Translations under genes and position numbers: made by a program | The notes under the pieces: generated by a model | What the model saw: the letters and a program-made list of their open reading frames with translations, nothing else | Told to the model about the DNA's origin: nothing | Database searches by the model: none | Source: Gautieria morchelliformis | Taxonomy: Eukaryota > Basidiomycota > Agaricomycetes > Gomphales > Gomphaceae | Assembly: GCA_015179125.1 (NCBI GenBank) | Contig: WHVA01000152.1 | Span: 62,001 to 126,000 of the forward strand | Reading direction: 5' to 3' | Length of the DNA stretch: 64,000 bases | In this document: piece by piece, positions 42,402 through 53,379 of the stretch | How positions within the stretch are numbered: position 1 is the stretch's first letter | Layout of the letters: each line of letters opens with the position of its first letter

Positions 42402-43503
42402 ATGGCAGACCAACTCCCAGACGCATACTGGGACGGGTGACCATGGGCCATTTCTTCGAGGCCTCCTTTCCAGCCAAGCACAGCAGCTGCAGCAACTTCA
42501 ACTGCAGAATCAGAAACTGCATAGTCAGATTGTTAATGTTCACGACCACTTAGCCAATGCTGCTGCCAACGCTGCTGTTGCTGCTGCTCAAGCCCTTGCG
42601 CCCTCAGTACCTCACAGTGTCCCTCCATCTACTCGCTCTATCAAAGCAGCGGAACCGGAGAAGTTCAATGGAGACCGTGCAGAGACTGAAGGGTTTATCA
42701 GGTCTATCAGGTTGTCCATCGCTGTCCAGCCAGCATCCTTCCCAGATGAGCGCACAAAGATCCTATATGCTCTTTCCTTCATGACAGGAGGCTCTGCGGA
42801 GATATGGGCACACAACGAGACACAGGCTGTCATTGATGGCACCTCCTCTATATCCACTCTGGAGGGGTTCATTAAACGTGTGGAGGAGGCCTTTGGTGAC
42901 CCAGATCGTGCCAGAACGGCTCGCACTAAACTGCATGACCTTAGGATGGCGTCAGGAATGTTGGCAGATGAATACATGGCTCAATTTGAGATCCTGGCAG
43001 GCAGGACAGGCTTTAATGATGAGGCACTCAAGGACGCCTATGCTCGTGGCCGTCCAGCAGGTATCCTTGATAAGATCCACACCCAGCCCTTTCTTCCATC
43101 CAACCTCAAAGCCTGGAAGGAAGCAGCCTGTCAGATTGACCACAATCATCGCCGTCTGTTAGAGGTCAGGAAGGCACAGACACCTCATGTCCCTAATCGC
43201 CCTCCTCCTGCCCGACCACTCCACACTCCTGCTACGGCTCCTGTTGTCACAGAACCACCCAGTAATGCGACACCTATGGACATTGACTCATCCCGCCGCC
43301 GCACCAAAACACGGACCTGCTACAACTGTAAGAGACCTGGTCACATTTCACCAGACTGTCCTGAACCTCGCAAGCCATGAATCCGCGCAAACCTCACAGA
43401 GGCAGACATTGCAGCAATTGTCTCTAAATCTGTGGCAGCGGCAATGGAGGAACGCAAACAGAAGGTGGAAGCCCCTGTCCAAGATGAAGGAAAGGGTTTT
43501 TAG
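42402..43503 (+). pseudogene. Gypsy-2 gag
   Basis: ATG 42402 opens MADQLPDAYWDG, then a small frameshift near 42438 leads into the long gag frame. Features in order are a Gln-rich coiled coil (QQLQQLQLQNQKLHSQ), an Ala-rich stretch, the capsid-like region (KFNGDRAETEGFIRSIRLSI, AEIWAHNETQ) and a CCHC knuckle CYNCKRPGHISPDC. A TGA at 43378-43380 sits where Arg would continue the frame to the true stop TAG at 43501-43503. The last codons before it, AAG GGT TTT TAG, contain a standard minus-one slippery heptamer. Gag builds the cytoplasmic particle. Confidence 0.82.
43494..43500 (+). promoter_or_regulatory. Minus-one ribosomal frameshift site between gag and pol
   Basis: GGGTTTT in the phase G GGT TTT, directly followed by the gag stop TAG. 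Slipping back one base gives TTA GGC CAG and enters the open pol frame. The downstream 40 bp is GC-rich in places, but I cannot prove a pseudoknot. Confidence 0.6.
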
Positions 43504-46500
43504 GCCAGTCAGCGGTGAAAGACATGCCCCGCTCGACGAATCGGTTTTCAGTTCTCGAAACATGTACAATAGGGATCACAGGCGATATGATGCATCCTTC
43601 TCCTATCCCTGATCGAACTGAAACCAAACCAGCCATGCCAAAAACCCAACCCATCGCTCCAGTTGCTAATGCAAACCTTCCAGTTCCTCTATATGTCCGT
43701 ACTGCTGACCTCCGCCGATGCACCAAAGTACCTCTCAAGGTCCACTCTGTTGACACAGGGCATCCACTTGCAATTGACTCCCTCCTTGACAGTGGTGCTA
43801 CAGGGATGTTCATCGATGTGGAGTTTGTAAGGGAACACAGACTTCGGACCCATCCCCTACCCCGTGCCATCCCCGTCTACAATATTGATGGTACCCCAAA
43901 TGAGGCTGGCTCAATCAAGGAAGAAGTCGACCTCATTTGCACCTTTGGGGATCATACGGAACGTGCCACATTCTCCATCACGAGCCTTGGACGACTTGCC
44001 ATCATTCTTGATCACACATGGCTTGTTGAACACAACCCAGAAGTTGACTGGCGTACAGGAGATGTGAAGATGACACGCTGTCCCAAGTCATGTGGGGGCA
44101 GACCTGTTGTCAGAGGGCCCACAGTCGAAATTGTTCCAGAAGAGAGTGTAGATCAAGAGGAGGTTCCCATACAGCACACCCGCTCCCTACTTGAGGAAGG
44201 AGACAGGACCTTTGTCATCTTTGTGAATGAGAGTCCTGAAATGATTGGCGCAGGCTGGACTGTCTCCCAACAGCTTGCTGAACGGGCCAGCAAGTCTGCA
44301 CCAGTCAGATCCTTTGAGGACCCTGTCCCCAAACCATACCAGGAGTTCAAGGATGTGTTTTCTAAGGAGTCATTTGACCAACTGCCTCCTCGAAAGCCCT
44401 GGGACCATGCAATTGAGCTCACTCCAGGTGCACAACCCTTCAGCACAAAGGTTTACCCAATGTCACCGGTTGAGCAAAGGGAACTGGATAACTTCCTTGA
44501 GGAGAACCTGAAGAGCCATCGTATCCGTCCTTCCAAGTCACCTATGGCATCTCCAGTCTTCTTTGTGAAGAAAAAGGACGGCAGTCTTAGATTTGTGCAA
44601 GACTACCGGAAGCTCAATGATATAACAATCAAGAATGCCTATCCTTTGCCCCTTGTTCCAGACATCATGAATAAGATTGCTGCTAGAAGGGCTAAATACT
44701 TCACAAAGCTTGACATTCGCTGGGGATATAATAATGTAGGCATAAAAGAGGGAGATGAGTGGAAGGCAGCCTTTCGGACAAATAGGGGCCTGTATGAACC
44801 TCTAGTCATGTTCTTTGGACTCACGAACAGCCCAGCAACCTTCCAGACGATGATGAATGACATCTTCAAGAGTCTCATCGATGAAGGGGTTGTGGTGGTG
44901 TTAATGGACGACATTCTCATCTTCACAGAGTCGCTTGAAGAACATCATAGGATTGTACAACGTGTCCTTGAAATCCTCCGGGCCAACAACCTGTACCTCA
45001 AACCTGAAAAATGCCTATTTGAGCAACTAGAGGTGGAGTATCTCGGCCTCATCCTCTCTCAAGGACAGGTTGCCATGGACCCAGTCAAGGTTGCAGGGGT
45101 GCGGGACTGGCCAATACCACGTAACGTCACTGAAGTCAAATCATTCCTTGGTTTCATCAACTTCTACCATATATTTGTGGAAGACTTCTCACACATTGCA
45201 AAGCCCCTCAACCAGTTGACAAAACAGGATGCCCAATGGTCTTGGGATCCAAATGGCCCAGAGCAAACGTCCTTCGACAAGCTCAAACTCCTCATCACCT
45301 CAACACCGATCCTTGTCCTCCCTGATCAAGACAAACATTTCCGTCTTGAAACAGATGCCTCAGCCTATGCCACAGGAGCAGTACTGTCCCAGCTATGTGA
45401 TGATGGCAAATGGAGGCCTGTGGGGTTTGTCTCCAAAAGCCTCAATGATGCTGAACGCAACTATGCCATCCATGACAAGGAGCTTCTTTCTGTGATTCGG
45501 GGATTAGAGGAATGGTGCCACATATTAGAGGGAACGAAGCACAAGAGTGAGATTCTCAATGACCATCAGAATCTCACCTACTTCCGCACTGCACAAAACC
45601 TGAACCGTCATCAAGCACGCTGGTCACTCTACCTCTCTCGCTTTGATTTTGAGCTGATCCATCGTCCTGGTCGTCATTCAGCCAAACCTGATGCACTCTC
45701 ACGACGCGTGGATCATAAGCGGGGGGAGGAAGACAACCAAAATCAAGTCTTACTTACCCCTGACTTGTTCCACATCAAGGCGAATCCTCCAGAGGCTGGT
45801 GCACAGTTAGTCCCAGGTGAAGGTGATGCTTTCCTCAATTGAGTAAGGAACTGTGTAGACCGGGATGAAAAGGTTGTCAAGGCTCTCAAAGAACTGGGCT
45901 CCTCTGGAAATTTATGAGGAGAAGAGTGGTCTGAACAGGATGGGCTTGTCCTCTATCACAACAAAGTGTACGTGCCACTTGATGCAAAACTACGACATGA
46001 CATAGTGAAAGCGCACCATGACATGCCTCTCACCGGTCACCCTGGTCGTTGGAGAACCACTGAACTAGTTGCTTGGAGTTACTGGTGGCCTGGGATGGGA
46101 CGTTACATTGCAAAATACGTGAAGGCCTGTGACCTGTGCAGCCGGACAAAAACCTTCCCTGCTTCTCCCATTGGCAAGCTTCTACCAAACCGTATCCCAG
46201 ACCGTAGATGGCAGGTTATGTCTGTTGACTTGATCGTAGAACTGCCTACCAGTCATGGCTATGATGCTCTCCTTGTTGTCGTCGATCACCTCTCAAAGCG
46301 TGCACATGTCATTCCCACCACTTCAGATGTAACTTCGGTGGGAGTCACCTGACTCTTCCGTGATCATGTTTGGAAACTTCATGGGCTCCCTGAAGAAATC
46401 ATCAGTGATCGAGGCACACAGTTCATCTCCCAGTTCATGCGTGAACTGAACAAACTTCTTGGTGTCAAAGTCGCTGCCTCTACTGCTTATCACCCCCAAA

Positions 46501-47031
46501 CTGATGGACAGACTGAAAGGGTTAATCAGGAGATTGAGCAATACCTTCGACTATTCATCAACCAGCTTCAGGATGATTGGTTTGAATGGATATCCTTGGC
46601 CGAGTTTGCCTATAACAACCGAATCCATGCCTCAACCCAGACTACACCCTTCATGTTGGACAGTGGCCAACATCCAAGGCTGGGACTGGAACCAGTCCGG
46701 GAAACTCGACTCAAGGCCCTGGATGAGTTCACAATGTGGATGGAAGCAGCCACAAGAGAAGCTCGTTCAGCCCTGTCCAAGGCAGCAGAGGACATGGCAC
46801 GCTTCTATGACGTACACCATAAAGCAGCCCCAGTTTATAAGCTTGGTGACAAGGTCTGGCTCAATGCACAAAACATCACAACCACTCGCCCAATGAAGAA
46901 GCTAGACCACAAGTGGCTAGGCCCCTACACTGTTAATAAGGTGGTCTCACGAAATGCCTATGGTCTAAATCTTCCTGCATCCTTTGGTCGCACACATCCA
47001 GTGTTCTCTGTCGTCCTGCTTCGGCCATATG

Positions 47032-47519
47032 TGTTAGCAACTAGGGGCTATGGCAGGGAAGGTTCGGTAGAGTTCTTAGAAAACTAGAATCAAATATACT
47101 CTCTCAGTGAATTTATTGTCACTGATATATTAATACAATACCTAGAATCAAATACACTACATGATTTTCAGTCAACATGCTATGTAAATATGAAAGATAC
47201 TACTCGCCTCTCTCAGTGAATTTATTGTCACTGAGAGAGGAGTACAATCCTGTCTCAGAAGGCATATACGTGCACCCGGCCCTTTAGCGCCCAAGAGCTC
47301 GCGCGTCGAAGTCATTTCAAACTCCGCCGGGTGCAGCCGCCTGTGAAAATAAAGATAACAGAATGAAATGGAGAGATAGGGAGTGACTGGAAAATTTCGA
47401 AAATAAGCAGAGAAATGGATGCATGGTACAAGAACAATGTGAGAAAGAATTGGAACACCATATAGTAAATCGAACATATTATGCTTGATTTTGGTGCAGG
47501 AGCATAAATGCACCCAACA
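47032..47519 (-). repeat. Copia 3' LTR
   Basis: 488 bp; on the minus strand it runs TGTTGGGTGC...GCTAACA. It contains a stem-loop with 13-bp arms CCTCTCTCAGTGA and their complement around CAATAAAT, plus a second shorter hairpin. Confidence 0.93.
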
Positions 47520-47530
47520 CGCCCCCTCAA
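47520..47530 (-). promoter_or_regulatory. Copia polypurine tract
   Basis: TTGAGGGGGCG on the minus strand, abutting the 3' LTR start. The expected plus-strand primer position for reverse transcription. Confidence 0.7.
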
Positions 47531-47532
47531 GC

Positions 47533-50500
47533 TTAATATATTCTGATTCTCTCATTGAGAATTCTCACTCTAGGACTAGGAAGTCCTTTAGTGAGAAGAT
47601 CGGCTAGCATGTGTTCCGCTGGTAGGTACACAAGCTTAATTTCTTCATCTTCGACTATATCTCGGATGAAATATAATCTAATGTCGAAATGCTTGGTCCT
47701 CGTGTGTTGTTGAGTGCCATAGACAATGGCAATGGCTGATTGATTGTCTGAATAAAGTTTGATGGGACAATTCAGCGGTTGGAATACTTCAGAAATAAAG
47801 TGGCGCATCCATAAGGCTTCTTTGCTCGCATGAGTCAGGGCAACGAATTCGGCTTCAGTTGATGATAGGGCTACTATGGATTGTTTTTGACAACTCCATG
47901 ATACTGTCCCTCCATCAATCTGAAAAATATAAGCCGAGTATGAGTGCCTGTGCTCTTGAGAAGCCCAATCCGCATCTGAATACCCAATGAGGCCGTCTCG
48001 ATTCTTCCCTAGTGTCAATTTGTAGTCCATTGTACCTTTTAGATATTTAAAGACACGTTTGACTGCATGCCAATGTGTTGGACCTGGGTTTTCGAGGAAT
48101 TGAGAAAGTAATGACACTGCAAATGCAATGTCCGGTCGAGTGGCTACTGCTGCCCACATCAATGATCCTATCACTTGTCTGTATGGAATTCTTGACATCT
48201 TCTGTTTGTCTTCGTCTGTGGAAGGGCATTGGTCCCTGGATAATTTAACAGCTGGGTCGAGAGGCGTTGAAAATGTTTTGGCATCATCCAGATTGAATTT
48301 TTTGATGATTTTCTGGATGTATGCGGCTTGTGATATTGCAATCGATTTGTTATTCCAATCTCTTTCGATTTTGAGGTTCAAAAGCCAGTGAATCTCGCCT
48401 AGATCTTTCATACTGAAGATCTGGGCAAGGTCATGCTTTACCCCACCGAGGATTGGTTGACTCTCAGCTGTGATAGTGAGGTCATCCACTGCCGTTGCAA
48501 TAATCGCATACCCTCTCGGTCCACATCTGCAAAATACAGCTCCATCTGAAGCTGATTTAGTGAATCCTAACTTGAGAAATTCACCACTCAGACGTTTGTA
48601 CCATTCCCTTCCAGACTGTTTGAGGCCGTAAAGTGCTTTCTTCAGCAGGAGGACATCATCTTTGTCTCTGGTCTCATATCCATACGGCTGTCTCATGTAA
48701 ATAGGTTCTGGCAGTGCAGCATTCAAATACGCACTGTCTACATCCATTTGGTGAATAGGCCAGTTGTTCCTGGCAGCAATGGCACATATAATCCGTAAGG
48801 AAGTCATCCGAGCAACAGGTGCATAAGTTTCATTGTAGTCGACTCCAAAACTTTGTGTAAAGCCTTGGGCGACTATCCTCGATCTAGGTGTAATGGGTTC
48901 ACCTTCTGGATTGTGTTTCCAGAGGAATACCCATCTATTTCCGACAATATTTGCCCAAGGAGGTGGTTTAACCACTTCCCATACACCTTTGTCGAGTAGC
49001 ACCTTGTACTCTTTATCCATCGATGCTTTCCACATAGGATCATTTAAGGCTTCATCTGCATTGCTAGGCTCGGTCTGATTCAAGTCCGGCAGCACATTAT
49101 CTTTGTTTTGATCAGAGGTCGAAAGTGTACTGATGGCAAGGTTATAATCACTGATGCCGTCAGTTTCAGAGGATAAATCTTGTTCGAATAATTTGTCTTG
49201 ATGGTCCTCAATGTCCTCGTAAGCTAGTGTAGTGATATCTGCACCAGCATGTCTCTTAGCTTGAGATCTTGTTACAGGACCACTTGGGGCCGGCTGCACC
49301 TGCTGCTGATGGATCCTCTCGCTTCTCCTTGTTGGAGCAGCTTCTTTAGGTCTGACATCAACAGTCTGACTGGGTTGCAGCTCTTCAAGACATTCCTCTG
49401 GTTCATTATCGTCAATTTCCTCGATCTTTGCCTCCTCGCTGACTAAGTGACTAGGCATAGGTGCTGGCGCCGAGATGGCCTGTATCATTTTTCTGGACGT
49501 AGGTAGCTGTGACTCTTCAATAGAAATGATTGGAGCTTTGCCCCCCTTCATCTCTGAGTCAAATATAACATTCCGCTCGACAGAAACCTTCTGAGAGTCA
49601 GGCCAGTAGATGCAGTGACCATGGCTCTGTCCAGAGATTCCTATCCACCGAGCTCTTTTGGCACAGACTGCTAGTTTGTTTCCCTCTTTGATTTTAATGT
49701 AGACTTCAATTCCCCACACGTGTATGTCCTTCAGGTTCGGTTTCTCATGATGGATCATTTCAAAAGGGGTTTTGTCTGGCAAAGCTCTTGTGTGTGTCCG
49801 ATTCCTAAGATAGTTGGCGTGCAAAATTGCATGCCCCCATAGAGTCTTAGGAAGACTTGATTCCAATAGCATGGCACGAGCTCTTTCAACTAGAGTTCAG
49901 TTTAAGAGTTCAGCAACACCATTTGACTCTGGGGTGTCGTGTATGGTTAACCGATGCTTCGTGCCTTGCTTGGCTAAATGCTGTTCAAATTCCGAGCTTG
50001 TATATTCGCCCCCTCTGTCGGAAACAAGTGCTTTGATGTGCACGTTCCTCTGTCGAAGCATCAAGGCCTCGTAGAGTTTGTATTTTGAAAATGTTTCCGA
50101 TTTGTTTGCCATCAAATAGATAACCGATTCCCTTGAGTAGTCGTCGATGAAAGACACATAATAGGATTTCTTGTCAATTGTGGAGTGTCTCGCTGGTCCC
50201 CAGACATCAGAATAAACTCTGTCACCGAATTTTGATGATCGGCTTCTGGGTTCCTGAGGAAGTGATTTACATGCAATCTTCGCTTCAATGCACGCATCGC
50301 AAACAACCTTGTCACCTTTTGAGCTCAATTCAATGCCTAATATCATGCCACGGTTGAGCAAATGCTGTAGGGACTTTTGTGAAATGTGCCCCATTTTCTG
50401 ATGTATCTCCATGGCTGATGCGCATATATGCGCTTCGGCACTTGTGTGTTGTAAATCAAACCAATATAAGCCATTCAGCTTCGGTGCTTGCATCAATATT

Positions 50501-51783
50501 CTGCCTTTACGATTGGATATTGTGCATTTCTGATCAGCTATTTGTGTGTTATAGCCTGCATCATCGCACCGGCCGATCGAGATCAGGGTAACAGCCATTT
50601 TTGGCGCGTAGAACGTATCCTTCAATGTAATGTTCACAGTCTTATCTCCAACCTTGTTAGATAGCATGAGTGAGCCTGAACCGAAGGCATCAAAAGTGCC
50701 TTTGTTGGCTGCACGAATTGTGCGCGGCTGTGAGAATGGACTGTAATCCCTCAATAAATTCTTGTGGGGGGTCATATGTGTGGTCGTTCCAGTGTCGAGG
50801 ATAGCAACAGTGTCCAGAGATAAACTACTCAAATTAGAGCAGTCGAAGTTGGCAAAAGCGGCTGGACTGCCACTCTCATCCTCCTCAGAGGACACTTCTT
50901 CAGCAACATTCGCCTTGGCTTTGCCCTTCTTCTTTGTGGCTTTCGCTTTCTTTTTCTGACGTGGCCCCTGGCCTTCTTTACCACCTCCTTTAGCCCAGCA
51001 ACTCTCTATAGCATGTCCAGGCTTGTGGCAATTAGTGCATGCAGGCACCTTCGGGTCTTTCCGGCCCTTCTGCCCTTTCGTAGATGAACCAATAAATGCC
51101 TGCTCTTCTTGTGAAATATTGAGGGTCTTTCTCCTGTCATATTGAGCCTTTAGTACTCTGATAATATCATCAGGCACTAAGGGCATTCCACATTCTTCGA
51201 GCAACGTGGTAAGGGCATTCATAACTGCCTCATAGGAGGGTGGAAGTGACGCAAGGATGATGTCGGTGAACTCTCCTTCAGAAATTCTGGCTCCCATCTC
51301 ATTGAGACGAGCATAGAGGTCTTGGGCCTTGTCCAAGTGATCTCTCAAGTCTCCATCCTCAGGACACCTCATACTGCGAAGCTGTCTCTGTAGGTTGGTG
51401 AGGACCATCTTGGGCTTTTTGGTCATCTCATTGACCAATGCATCCCAGACTTCATTTGCTGTATGTCTCTTCTGTAGCATCAGAGCTAGTGACTCTGACA
51501 CTGAGACGATTATTTGGGTTTTGGCCTGCCCTTCTCTGGCAAGATACTTCTCCAGCTTCTCCTCAGCCTTCTCTATCTGATTTTCCTCAGCTTCTGTAAG
51601 AATATGGCCTGGGGGCATGACTGGAGGATCAGGAGGTCGAATGGCTCTCCCTTCTATATGCCTGAGTAGATTTTTGGACTCAAAATAACTTGTGAGAGTA
51701 GCTCGCCACAGAGGCCAATTGCTTCCATCTGTTGCAAGCTTCTCCACACCCAAAAGCTTCTGCGAAGTGTCTGCGGGGCCCAT
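47533..51783 (-). pseudogene. Copia gag-pol polyprotein with one nonsense codon
   Basis: From ATG 51783 (MGPADTSQKLLGVEKL) the frame runs about 1408 codons. It begins with gag and the knuckle CTNCHKPGHAIESC. The aspartic protease follows (ILDTGTTTHMTPHK), then pre-integrase HQKMGHISQKSL...CDACIEAK. The integrase core has YSDVWGP, LVSDRGGEYTS and ESNGVAE. The reverse transcriptase has RIVAQGFTQSFGVDYNETYA, KALYGLKQSGREW and catalytic TAVDDLTIT. RNase H follows (YSDADWASQE, VALSSTEAEFVAL, RTKHFDIRLYF). The TGA at 49899-49897 stands in AELLN-R-TLVERA, where relatives have Arg. No other lesion is seen, so the element was active not long ago. The upstream codons to 51798 lie in the LTR and lack an ATG. 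Confidence 0.95.
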
Positions 51784-51789
51784 AACCCT
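51770..51789 (-). promoter_or_regulatory. Copia primer binding site overlapping the gag start
   Basis: AGGGTTATGGGCCCC follows the 5' LTR directly. It complements the anticodon arm of eukaryotic initiator tRNA-Met (recalled fungal sequence GGGCUCAUAACCCU) with one G-U pair, the half-tRNA priming known for copia. The ATG of gag is the part that pairs with the CAU anticodon. Confidence 0.6.
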
Positions 51790-52278
51790 TGTTAGCAACT
51801 AGGGGCTATGGCAGGGAAGGTTCGGTAGAGTTCTTAGAAAGCTAGAATCAAATATACTCTCTCAGTGAATTTATTGTCACTGATATATTAATACAATACC
51901 TAGAATCAAATATACTACATGATTTTCAGTCAACATGCTATGTAAATATGAAAGATACTACTCGCCTCTCTCAGTGAATTTATTGTCACTGAGAGAGGAG
52001 TACAATCCTGTCTCAGAAGGCATATACGTGCACCCGGCCTTTTAGCGCCCAAGAGCTCGCGCGCCGAAGTCATTTCAAACTCCGCTGGGTGCAGCCGCCT
52101 GTGAAAATAGAAATAACAGAATGGAATGGAGAGATAGGGAGTGACTGGAAAATTTCGAAAATAAGCAGAGAAATGGATGCATGGTACAAGAACAATGTGA
52201 GAAACAATTGGAAACACCACACAATAAATTGAACATATTATGCTTGATTTTGGTGCAGGAGCATAAATGCACCCAACA
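51790..52278 (-). repeat. Copia 5' LTR
   Basis: 489 bp, same ends and hairpins as the 3' LTR. Many of the differences between the two LTRs are transitions. Confidence 0.93.
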
Positions 52279-52704
52279 ATATGAAGATGACCCAATTCTT
52301 GAACGTCATGCCCCTCCACCACCCCCCCTGTCATACGGAATGGAGCCGAAGAATATGAAGTTGAAAGGATTCTAGACAGCAGGATGTTCCGTGGAAGGTT
52401 GGAGTATCTCGTGCGCTGGAAGGGCTATGGAGCTGCCGACGATCTCTGGCTACCAGCGAAAGATGTCTCTGGGGCAAAGCGACTCGTTAAAGAATTTCAC
52501 CGGCAGAACCCAGAGGCACCTCAGCATATCTCAGCAGCCACATACATGTCCCTCCCCTTCCAGAGATTTCAGAACTTCACAGAACCTTCCAGGCAAACTC
52601 TCTTCAACTGGACAGCAGGCAGGGCTTCTACTTATAATGTCAAGGGTCCAGAACCCCAAAGATAAGCAATATCGGCCTCCGCCTAACCAATTCATTCCGA
52701 TAAG

Positions 52705-52712
52705 CTATATAT
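52705..52712 (+). promoter_or_regulatory. TATA-like box before the Gypsy-2 accessory frame
   Basis: ctatatat about 60 bp upstream of the ATG at 52772, in a pyrimidine-rich stretch (cccctctccacc). It would allow separate transcription of the accessory frame. Confidence 0.35.
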
Positions 52713-52771
52713 CCCCTCTCCACCTGTGACCGCTCACTTCCACTGCATCGACCCCACCACATCCATCAACC

Positions 52772-53326
52772 ATGTCCTCGCCCGCCTTTGAGCTCGTTGC
52801 CCTCCCCAGCTTCACCCAAAACCTCTCTGACCTGCCAAACATGTCACGTGTCGATCCCGCCCTCCTGCACTTCTCTGGCTTCTCGTCATCCAGAGCAGCC
52901 AGTGAAGCCAAGCTACAAAGGATGCTTGACTGCCGTGATCTCGACGTCGCATGGTCTTCAAAGTGGTCCGTCAGCTCTGAGGACCTCACACCAGCGAAGA
53001 GTCAGGCGCCCACTTGCCCTGCACTCACATTCCTCAGACCCCGACACAGACGAGAGAACACGTACTACGTCGGCGACCCTGTCTTCCTCAACGATGGAAC
53101 CCCCCCTTGTGGAACCCCCTACACTTTCGAAGGCTGGGTGGGGCGGCGTTTCCGTAACATGGCAGGAGAGCGAATATGTCGAGCAAGGTTCCAAGGGCCG
53201 CACTTGCCCATGGACCCCAATCCCCCTGAGCTCATCATTGACCTGCGTTACCAGGAAAGGAAGGGCCAGGAGAGATGGTGGTCCCGCCTGTGGCATACTT
53301 GGAAACGATGTCTCGGTGGATGTTGA
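52772..53326 (+). CDS. Gypsy-2 accessory protein of unknown function
   Basis: An intact 184-residue frame between pol and the 3' LTR, starting MSSPAFELVALPSFTQNLSD. It has a hydrophilic N-terminal half with helices (ALLHFSGFSSSRAASEAKLQ) and a middle rich in Pro and Arg. The C-terminal half is basic and aromatic (FEGWVGRRFRNMAGERICRA, GQERWWSRLWHTWKRCLGGC). There is no signal peptide, membrane span, zinc motif or env-like feature. It stays open although pol has several nonsense codons, and a TATA-like box lies just upstream. It could be a real third gene of this element family or conserved 3' sequence; I do not recognise it. Confidence 0.55.
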   Translation: MSSPAFELVALPSFTQNLSDLPNMSRVDPALLHFSGFSSSRAASEAKLQRMLDCRDLDVAWSSKWSVSSEDLTPAKSQAPTCPALTFLRPRHRRENTYYVGDPVFLNDGTPPCGTPYTFEGWVGRRFRNMAGERICRARFQGPHLPMDPNPPELIIDLRYQERKGQERWWSRLWHTWKRCLGGC

Positions 53327-53365
53327 GGGCTAGGTGGCAGCTGTGCTTGTCGGGACAACAAGCAT

Positions 53366-53376
53366 TGAGAGGGGGG
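53366..53376 (+). promoter_or_regulatory. Gypsy-2 polypurine tract
   Basis: gagagggggg a few bases before the 3' LTR start at 53380, as required for plus-strand priming. Confidence 0.65.
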
Positions 53377-53379
53377 TGA

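Larger units (their letters stand above)
47032..52278 (-). mobile_element. Complete Ty1/Copia element
   Basis: Minus-strand element with LTRs 52278-51790 (5') and 47519-47032 (3'), flanked by 5-bp duplications atatg (47027-47031 and 52279-52283). The LTRs are 489 and 488 bp and differ at roughly 3 percent of positions by eye. The internal part begins AGGGTTATGGGCC and ends with the purine tract GAGGGGGC directly before the 3' LTR. One polyprotein frame fills the interior and is broken only by a single TGA. It is nested in Gypsy-2; excision restores LLRPYEDDPILER in the host. It is the only complete member here of the LTR family that also left solo copies A, B and C. Confidence 0.95.
43515..52665 (+). 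pseudogene. Gypsy-2 pol: protease, RT, RNase H, integrase, chromodomain
   Basis: Coding runs 43515-47031 and, after the nested Copia, 52284-52665. The protease has LLDSGATGMFID. The reverse transcriptase has VQDYRKLNDITIKNAYPLPL and the catalytic VVVLMDDILIF. RNase H follows (LETDASAYATGAVLS). The integrase has the zinc pattern HHDMPLTGHPG...CDLCSRTK and core residues in SVDLIVELP, ISDRGTQF and TDGQTERVNQ. The GPYTVNKVVSRNAYGL block precedes the insertion. After it come a chromodomain (EEYEVERILDSRMFRGRLEY, VRWKGYGAADDLW) and a short tail. TGA codons at 45840, 45915 and 46350 replace Arg; one indel sits in the C-run near 52320. The GTG at 43515 is only the first full codon of the open frame; translation would enter from gag by frameshift. 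Confidence 0.92.
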
